Below, one piece after another: positions 59,596-64,000 of a stretch of 64,000 bases of DNA. Under the pieces are notes generated by a model. The model searched no databases. It was given only the letters and a program-made list of their open reading frames with translations, and was not told where the DNA came from. The stretch is from an uncultured Intestinimonas sp. (GTDB lineage Bacteria > Bacillota > Clostridia > Oscillospirales > Oscillospiraceae). Every line of letters starts with the position of its first letter. The first letter of the stretch is position 1. The stretch is from contig NZ_CALXGA010000001.1 in NCBI RefSeq assembly GCF_944387725.1, positions 1 through 64,000 of the forward strand. The letters run 5' to 3'. The position numbers and the translations under genes were made by a program.

Positions 59596-60279
59596 TCAGC
59601 CCTGCGCCGTCAATCGCTCCACCGCAGCCCTGGCCGCGTTTTGCTCCGCCTCTTTTTTGCTGCGGCCTTCGCCCCGGCCCAGGGGCTGGCCGTTGAGCTC
59701 CACCGAGACGGTGAAGACCTTGGCGTGGTCCGGGCCGCTCTCCCCCAGCAGATGATAGGTCAGGACCTGGCCGCTCTCCCGCTGGACCAGCTCCTGAAGG
59801 GCCGTCTTGAAGTCCCGGATGACACCCTCCTGCTCCCGCCGGTTGTTGGTCAGGATGAAGCGGGTAATGAGCTTCCGGGCCGAGCCAATGCCGCCGTCCA
59901 GGTAGACTGCGGCGATGACCGCCTCCACAGCGTCGGCCTGAATGGAGGGCCGCTGGCGTCCTCCCCCGGCGTCCTCCCCCCGGCCCAGCTTCAGGTACTG
60001 CCCCAGCTCCAGCTGTCCGGCCACCTCCACCAGGCTCTCCTCGCACACCAGGGCCGCCCGGGTCCGGGTCAGCTCCCCCTCCGGCATGTCTGGGTGGGTC
60101 CGGTACAGGTGGTCGGCCACAACCATTCCCAGCACCGAGTCCCCCAAAAACTCCAGCCGCTCGTTGCTGCTCTCCCCCTTGGCCTTGTTCTCATTGGCAT
60201 AGGAGCTGTGGGTCAGGGCGTTTTCCAGAAGACGGCGATCCTGAAAGGTGTAGCCTAATCTTTCCTCAAGTTTTTCCAT
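59596..60279 (-). CDS. rnc: Ribonuclease III
   Basis: 227 aa from ATG 60279 (GGGAGCAGGAAAAA upstream; a longer frame exists but lacks a good site). It cuts double-stranded RNA in rRNA and mRNA maturation. The signature NERLEFLGDSVLGMVVADHLY is intact, ADAVEAVIAAVYLDGG holds the second metal-binding acidic residues, and residues about 155-225 form the dsRNA-binding domain (DFKTALQELVQ, GRSKKEAEQNAARAAVERL). It follows acpP, a common Firmicute order, but a family A repeat and a hairpin now lie between. Confidence 0.96.
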   Translation of the reverse strand: MEKLEERLGYTFQDRRLLENALTHSSYANENKAKGESSNERLEFLGDSVLGMVVADHLYRTHPDMPEGELTRTRAALVCEESLVEVAGQLELGQYLKLGRGEDAGGGRQRPSIQADAVEAVIAAVYLDGGIGSARKLITRFILTNNRREQEGVIRDFKTALQELVQRESGQVLTYHLLGESGPDHAKVFTVSVELNGQPLGRGEGRSKKEAEQNAARAAVERLTAQG

Positions 60280-60311
60280 TTTTTCCTGCTCCCTCTCGTC
60301 ACGCAAAAGAG

Positions 60312-60340
60312 AAGCCCCGCTGCGGCGGGGCCTTTTCTCA
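60312..60340 (-). terminator. Hairpin between acpP and rnc
   Basis: GCCCCGC pairs with GCGGGGC with a four-base loop; T-containing tails on both sides. It may reduce read-through from acpP into rnc. Confidence 0.55.
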
Positions 60341-60355
60341 GGGCATATTTGAACC

Positions 60356-60521
60356 TAGGGCTTGTTTGAAACATGTCAACATGCCCAATCAGCGGGTCTT
60401 TTGCCCCCTGGACGGCGCAATTTTTCCTTGAAATCCGCCAGGATTCCTGGGTCAAAATTGCTTGCCAGAGGCCCAAAATCCCTCGCTGCTGGACGCATCG
60501 CCAATTTTCAAACAAGCCCTA
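60356..60521 (+). mobile_element. Family A MITE-like repeat, copy 5
   Basis: 166 bp, same direction as copy 1. Flanks C-TA...TA-G. Its right end coincides with the TAG stop codon of acpP (60519-60521), just as copy 1 coincides with that of the phosphate permease. Confidence 0.88.
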
Positions 60522-60755
60522 GGCATCCAGCTTGTTTTGCAGGTAGTTCACCAAATCGCCCACAGTGGAGATGGCGCCGATCTCCTCCTCGCTCATCTCG
60601 GACACGCCAAACTCCTCCTCCAGCGCCATGGAGAGCTCCACAATGTCCAGAGAGTCCGCGCCCAGATCGTCGGTGAAGGTGGTCTCCATGGTGATGGTGT
60701 CGGGCTCCACACCGAACTGCTCGGAAATCAGTTTGCACAGCTTCTCAAAAATCAT
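60519..60755 (-). CDS. acpP: Acyl carrier protein
   Basis: 78 aa, acidic, standard ACP length. Ser35 in [21 protein letters not shown] is the phosphopantetheine site. It carries acyl chains in fatty-acid synthesis. AAGGAG lies 11 bases before the ATG and a consensus promoter is 40 bp upstream. The TAG stop is at the edge of a family A repeat. No fab genes adjoin it in the window. Confidence 0.96.
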   Translation of the reverse strand: MIFEKLCKLISEQFGVEPDTITMETTFTDDLGADSLDIVELSMALEEEFGVSEMSEEEIGAISTVGDLVNYLQNKLDA

Positions 60756-60794
60756 ATCTCACTCGACTCCTTAGACAGGATTGTTTACACACTC

Positions 60795-60823
60795 ATAATA
60801 GGGATATTTTCCCGCACTGTCAA
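60795..60823 (-). promoter_or_regulatory. Promoter of acpP
   Basis: TTGACA (60818-60823) and TATTAT (60795-60800), spacer 17. Confidence 0.75.
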
Positions 60824-60891
60824 TAGGAAAATGAAAAAATTAAGGCGGCGCCGCGCAAAGCCCTTCGGTGCGCTTTGTGCGCCTCTTCCCG

Positions 60892-61350
60892 TCAGCTCTG
60901 CTTTTCCATCAAAAGGCTGGCAAGCAGCACCCCCCGGCGCTCCACCTGAAGCTTCTCCACCACCCGGTAGCCCCTGGCCAGGAAAAAGGGCCGGGCGGTA
61001 AGGGAGGCGCGGACGGTGAACACCGGCGCGGCTACAAAGGCCTCCAGGGCGGTGCAGATGGCGCTGGCGGCCCCCCGGCGCTGGAAATCCCGGTGGACAT
61101 AGAGCCGGTCCAGGTACCCGTCCGGGGCCATGTCCCCAAAGCCAATGGTACGGCCGTCCTCCAGGGCCACCACCGTGAAGTGCCGGGCCAGGGAGCGGTC
61201 CCAGGCCGTCAGGTCGATCTGCCGGGGGGCCCAGGCGTCGGCCTGCTCCAGGGTGTAGTCCCGAAGGTTGACGCTGTGGACCGTCTCGTAGAACAGCCGG
61301 GCCAGAGCCGGGGCGTCGGAGGAGCGGTAGGTACGGATGAGCAGTTCCAT
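60892..61350 (-). CDS. GNAT-family N-acetyltransferase
   Basis: 152 aa from ATG 61350. The start MELLIRTYRSSDAPALARLFYETVHSVNLRDYTLEQADAWAP and the acetyl-CoA loop LYVHRDFQRRGAASAICTALE are the GNAT pattern, near the YafP/small GNAT group. It moves an acetyl group to an amine; the acceptor is unknown. It lies 17 bp after the AlbA_2 gene in the same direction and probably shares its promoter. Confidence 0.9.
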   Translation of the reverse strand: MELLIRTYRSSDAPALARLFYETVHSVNLRDYTLEQADAWAPRQIDLTAWDRSLARHFTVVALEDGRTIGFGDMAPDGYLDRLYVHRDFQRRGAASAICTALEAFVAAPVFTVRASLTARPFFLARGYRVVEKLQVERRGVLLASLLMEKQS

Positions 61351-61367
61351 ACGGGCAAATTCCTTTC

Positions 61368-61823
61368 TCAGTGCTGTCCGGCCTCCAGCATGGACCAGAC
61401 CTCGGCCCTGGTACAGCGGTAGTCCCCCTCGCCGCTGCGGCGGTAGGAGCCCCGGAAGCGGTCGCCCCCCACATAGACCGGGCGCTGGTCCCGCTCCGCC
61501 GGGGGGACCCGGATGACTACCACGCTGCCGCCGCCGGTGTGGTCCACCCACACATCCTCGGGCCGGAGGAGGTTGGCGCTGACCACCGCCGGGTCGTTGA
61601 CCATGGCCCAGAACTCCTCCACCAGCCCGCAGGGGTCCAGCAGGCCCTGGACCCGGAGGGAGTGGTCCGGCAGCTCCTCCACCCCCAGGAGGATCAGGCC
61701 CCCGCTGCTGTTGGCGAAGGCGGAATAGGTCTCCCAAATACTGTGGGGCAGGCCCCCGGTGGCCAGCTTGGCCTCCAGGCGGTCGTTCTCCCGGTACTGG
61801 CCGATCTGCGCCAGGTCCAGCAT
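61368..61823 (-). CDS. AlbA_2 (Schlafen-like) domain protein
   Basis: 151 aa. MLDLAQIGQYRENDRLEAKLATGGLPHSIWETYSAFANSSGGLILLGVEE is the AlbA_2 signature (E-x-K, then the AFAN-x-x-GG-x-LLLG motif). The family binds nucleotides or nucleic acid; the usual C-terminal HTH of longer members is missing, so this is a short single-domain form. First gene of a two-gene run with the GNAT protein. Confidence 0.82.
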   Translation of the reverse strand: MLDLAQIGQYRENDRLEAKLATGGLPHSIWETYSAFANSSGGLILLGVEELPDHSLRVQGLLDPCGLVEEFWAMVNDPAVVSANLLRPEDVWVDHTGGGSVVVIRVPPAERDQRPVYVGGDRFRGSYRRSGEGDYRCTRAEVWSMLEAGQH

Positions 61824-61852
61824 GGCGGAGCCCTCCCTTCGGCGTTTTTCTT

Positions 61853-61881
61853 ATTATAATGTGTGTGGAACAAAGCCGCAA
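61853..61881 (-). promoter_or_regulatory. Promoter of the AlbA_2-GNAT run
   Basis: TTGCGG (61876-61881) and TATAAT (61853-61858), spacer 17. Confidence 0.65.
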
Positions 61882-61903
61882 GCCCGGAAATCCAAAGAGA
61901 GCG

Positions 61904-63508
61904 CTATACCGTGGGAGAGGAGAGTGCCAGAGCCGCCCGCTCCGCCGTACGGATACCGTCGGCGGCGGCTGACATAATGCCTCCGGCGTAGCCCGCCCCC
62001 TCTCCGCAGGGGAAGAGGCCCCGGAGGGCCGACTGACCCGTCTCATCCCGGAGGATGCGCACCGGGGAGGAGGACCGGGTCTCCACGCCGGTGAGGACGG
62101 CGTCGGGACAGGCGAAGCCCCGGACCTTCCGGTCCAGCAGGGGGAGGGCCTCCCGGAGGCTCCCGGCCACATAGGGGGGCAGGCAGGCGTCCAGGGCGGT
62201 CCAGGCTACCCCGGGCCGGTAGGTGGGCCGGATGGCCCCCGGCCCCCGGGAGGGCCGCCCCGCCAGGAAGTCCCCGGCGGTCTGGGCCGGGGCGCAGGAG
62301 GCTCCGGCGGCGGCGCCCAGCGCCCAGGCGCCCCGCTCCCAGTGCTCCTGGAAGCGGACCCCCGCCAGGGGGTCTGTCCCGGGGAAGTCCTCCGGCCCCA
62401 CGCCCACCAGCAGGCCGCCGTTGATGTTCTCCCCGTCCCGGGCCCGGAGGCTCATGCCGTTGGTGACCACCTGGCCGGCGTCCGAGGCGGCGGCTACCAC
62501 CTGCCCGCCGGGGCAGACGCAGAAGGAGAAGACCGAGCGCCCGTCCGGCAGATGACAGGCGAGCTTGTAGTCCGACGGGGGGAGCTTCCGCCAGGCGGGG
62601 CCGTACTGGGCCTCTGACAGGGCGGCCTGGAGGTGCTCGACGCGGACCCCAATGGCAAAGGACTTCTGCTCCAGGGGCGCCCCCAGGCTGTGGAGCATGG
62701 CAAAGGTGTCCCGGGCGGAGTGGCCGGGGGCCAGGAGCAGCGCCTCGCAGGGGAGATCATAGGGACCCTCCGGTCCCTCTACCGCCAGGGCGCGGACCCG
62801 GCCCTCCCGGACCTGAAGGCCGGCGAGCCGGTGGGCAAAGCGCACCTCACAGCCCCGGGCCAGAAGCTCCATACGGATGGACTTCACCACGCTGCGGAGC
62901 AGGTCAGTACCGATGTGAGGCTTGTGGGAAGAACGGATATCCTCCGGCGCACCGTGCTCCACCAGCACGTCCAGCACCGCCGAGAGCCGGGGGTCGTGGG
63001 TGCCGGTGGTGAGCTTGCCGTCGGAGAAGGCGCCGGCGCCTCCCTCTCCAAACTGGACGTTGGAGGCGGGGCACAGCTCGCCCGTGGCCCAGAACCGCTC
63101 CACGTCGGCAGTCCGGGCGTCCACGTCCCGGCCCCGCTCCAGCACAATGGGGGGGAGGCCCGCCCGGGCCAGGAAGAGGGCGGCGAAGAGCCCCGCCGGC
63201 CCCAGGCCCACCACCACCGGGGGCAGGGCGGGGGCAGGGCCCACCGGGGGGAACCGGTAGGGCTGGGGCCGGTAGAGGGCGACGTTCCGGTTTTTTGCCC
63301 GGCGGACCAGCCCGGCCTCCCCGTCCACAGTGAGGTCCACGGTGCAGACGTAGTGGACATCGCTCTTCCGACGGGCATCGATGGACTGCCGGGCCAGGGA
63401 GAGGTCCTGGATGGCCCCGGCGGAGATGCCCAGGACCTGGGCGGCCTTCCGCCGCAGGTCGGAGAGGTCCCCCTCCAGGGGGAGGGAGAGGCCGCTGACG
63501 CGGATCAT
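61904..63508 (-). CDS. FAD-dependent oxidoreductase (COG2509 type)
   Basis: 534 aa. After an N-terminal part of about 95 residues (RKSDVHYVCTVDLTVDGE), a Rossmann FAD site PPVVVGLGPAGLFAALFLARAG, then GEGGAGAFSDGKLTTGTHD, ALLLAPGHSARDTFAML and a C-terminal LFPCGEGAGYAGGIMSAAADGIRTAE. This is the uncharacterised FAD-dependent dehydrogenase family COG2509. It probably oxidises or reduces an unknown substrate with an NAD(P) or flavin partner. ATG 63508 is preceded by GAGGAGG and overlaps the stop of a short leader frame. Confidence 0.88.
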   Translation of the reverse strand: MIRVSGLSLPLEGDLSDLRRKAAQVLGISAGAIQDLSLARQSIDARRKSDVHYVCTVDLTVDGEAGLVRRAKNRNVALYRPQPYRFPPVGPAPALPPVVVGLGPAGLFAALFLARAGLPPIVLERGRDVDARTADVERFWATGELCPASNVQFGEGGAGAFSDGKLTTGTHDPRLSAVLDVLVEHGAPEDIRSSHKPHIGTDLLRSVVKSIRMELLARGCEVRFAHRLAGLQVREGRVRALAVEGPEGPYDLPCEALLLAPGHSARDTFAMLHSLGAPLEQKSFAIGVRVEHLQAALSEAQYGPAWRKLPPSDYKLACHLPDGRSVFSFCVCPGGQVVAAASDAGQVVTNGMSLRARDGENINGGLLVGVGPEDFPGTDPLAGVRFQEHWERGAWALGAAAGASCAPAQTAGDFLAGRPSRGPGAIRPTYRPGVAWTALDACLPPYVAGSLREALPLLDRKVRGFACPDAVLTGVETRSSSPVRILRDETGQSALRGLFPCGEGAGYAGGIMSAAADGIRTAERAALALSSPTV

Positions 63509-63573
63509 CCTGCCGCCTCCTCTGAGAAGCGGAGGGCGGCGGGGGGCGGAGACAGGGGGGAGCGGTATGGCAA
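63505..63573 (-). CDS. Candidate leader peptide before the flavoprotein
   Basis: 22 codons from TTG 63573, with AAAAGGAGG eight bases upstream, ending in a TGA that overlaps the flavoprotein ATG (ATGA). It reads MPYRSPLSPPPAALRFSEEA and two more residues. Strong ribosome site plus perfect overlap suggests translational coupling, but the protein itself is unremarkable and could be fortuitous. Confidence 0.4.
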   Translation of the reverse strand: MPYRSPLSPPPAALRFSEEAAG

Positions 63574-63697
63574 GGGGACAACCTCCTTTTGATTCTGTGG
63601 GCGTGGGGGCGCGGCGTGTACTGCGAGGGACGGAAGGACGGCGGGAGGCCCCGCAGCGCGTACCAGGGCCCCTTTTCCAGCCGTGGGAAGGTGGGCA

Positions 63698-63726
63698 ATT
63701 ATATCACGGGGCCAGGGGGCTGTCAA
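63698..63726 (-). promoter_or_regulatory. Consensus promoter of the flavoprotein gene
   Basis: Perfect TTGACA (63721-63726) and TATAAT (63698-63703), spacer 17, giving a leader of about 180 nt. Confidence 0.85.
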
Positions 63727-63747
63727 CCGAATGCGCACGGCTCTTTG

Positions 63748-63954
63748 TCATACTGAAAGAGATGAAAGCTCCCACTTGATTGTATCCATATCCACATAAG
63801 CACGGGACGGATTGCGCGGATCCACATAAATAATGGGCCGTTGAAAAGCGGAAGACGGCTTGAACCAAGACAAGGCGCTTTTGACTGTATTAAGTCTGGC
63901 CTTGGTAATCGTATACACATTGAATGACCTACGGAGCGCGCTGCCCGGGCCAAT
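63748..63954 (-). pseudogene. Possible gene remnant at the window edge
   Basis: About 69 codons ending ARLNTVKSALSWFKPSSAFQ, then RPIIYVDPRNPSRAYVDMDT, then IKWELSSLSV and stop. Residue use looks protein-like and GC content is lower than in neighbouring genes, but there is no good start (GTG 63918 at best) and an upstream stop near 63955. The rest of the window to 64000 shows nothing else. Confidence 0.25.
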
Positions 63955-64000
63955 TTACAAATGTCTCTGTATTCCAGTTAATCCAAACTAAATGCTGAAC

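Overview
The window reads as a chromosomal segment of a GC-rich, spore-forming anaerobic Clostridium relative, most like the Oscillospiraceae (the Flavonifractor/Lawsonibacter/Intestinimonas type). The grounds are Gram-positive promoters and Shine-Dalgarno sites, split glycine decarboxylase subunits (GcvPA/GcvPB), a SpoIIQ-type forespore protein, S-layer-homology proteins, a short-chain acyl-CoA dehydrogenase and an acetate kinase. No tRNA, rRNA or CRISPR array was found. All family names come from reading the sequence; no database search was run.

Layout. 1-1020: rplM-rpsI (L13, S9) on the minus strand with a consensus promoter and a candidate L13 leader. 1197-4161: a MerR-RDD membrane regulator and a lipoprotein. 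4242-8065: polA divergent from a nucleotidyltransferase. 8200-11904: an Rrf2 regulator with a palindromic operator, an acyl-CoA dehydrogenase/EtfA/rubredoxin fusion, and an FprA-type flavodiiron protein. 12103-14197: spoIIQ with a sigma-F-like promoter, and an F420-ligase-family gene. 14539-15561: a Pit phosphate permease. 15622-21624: a tandem glycine riboswitch and gcvT-gcvH-gcvPA-gcvPB-lpd. 21645-28159: two S-layer-homology proteins (one with three CAP domains) around an ArsC-like protein and a TauE/SafE permease. 28268-30890: ackA and tmcAL from face-to-face promoters. 30895-34047: ACT regulator-hom-lysC. 34169-38195: a YtvI-like permease and trkA-trkH. 38295-40075: an A+T-rich foreign patch (XRE membrane regulator, truncated TnpV). 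40068-42738: zinc/manganese ABC transporter. 42785-47782: aconitase-family hydratase, hemolysin III, CmpB-like protein, pyrB. 47949-52131: MarR and a heterodimeric ABC exporter. 52194-57726: glycosyltransferase, O-antigen ligase, HAD phosphatase, exonuclease, alpha/beta hydrolase. 57668-61881: a broken hypothetical gene, yjfB, rnc, acpP, a GNAT protein and an AlbA_2 protein. 61904-63726: a COG2509-type flavoprotein with a leader peptide.

Two non-autonomous repeat families punctuate the window. Family A (five copies, 166-168 bp) has ends TAGGGCTTGTTTGAAA and sits on TA, usually inside CTAG. Family B (two copies, about 165 bp) has ends near TAGTACTCCACCAAG. Two A copies lie exactly on the TAG stop codons of the phosphate permease and acpP and leave a TAG in place. 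Both B copies carry an A copy at one end.

The most interesting functional unit is 8200-11904. A cysteine-rich Rrf2 repressor, with a palindrome over its own -35 box, precedes a flavoenzyme that fuses acyl-CoA dehydrogenase, the FAD domain of EtfA and rubredoxin. A flavodiiron O2/NO reductase follows 14 bp later. The simplest reading is a self-contained chain that passes electrons from acyl-CoA oxidation through rubredoxin to O2 or NO, controlled by an Fe-S sensor.
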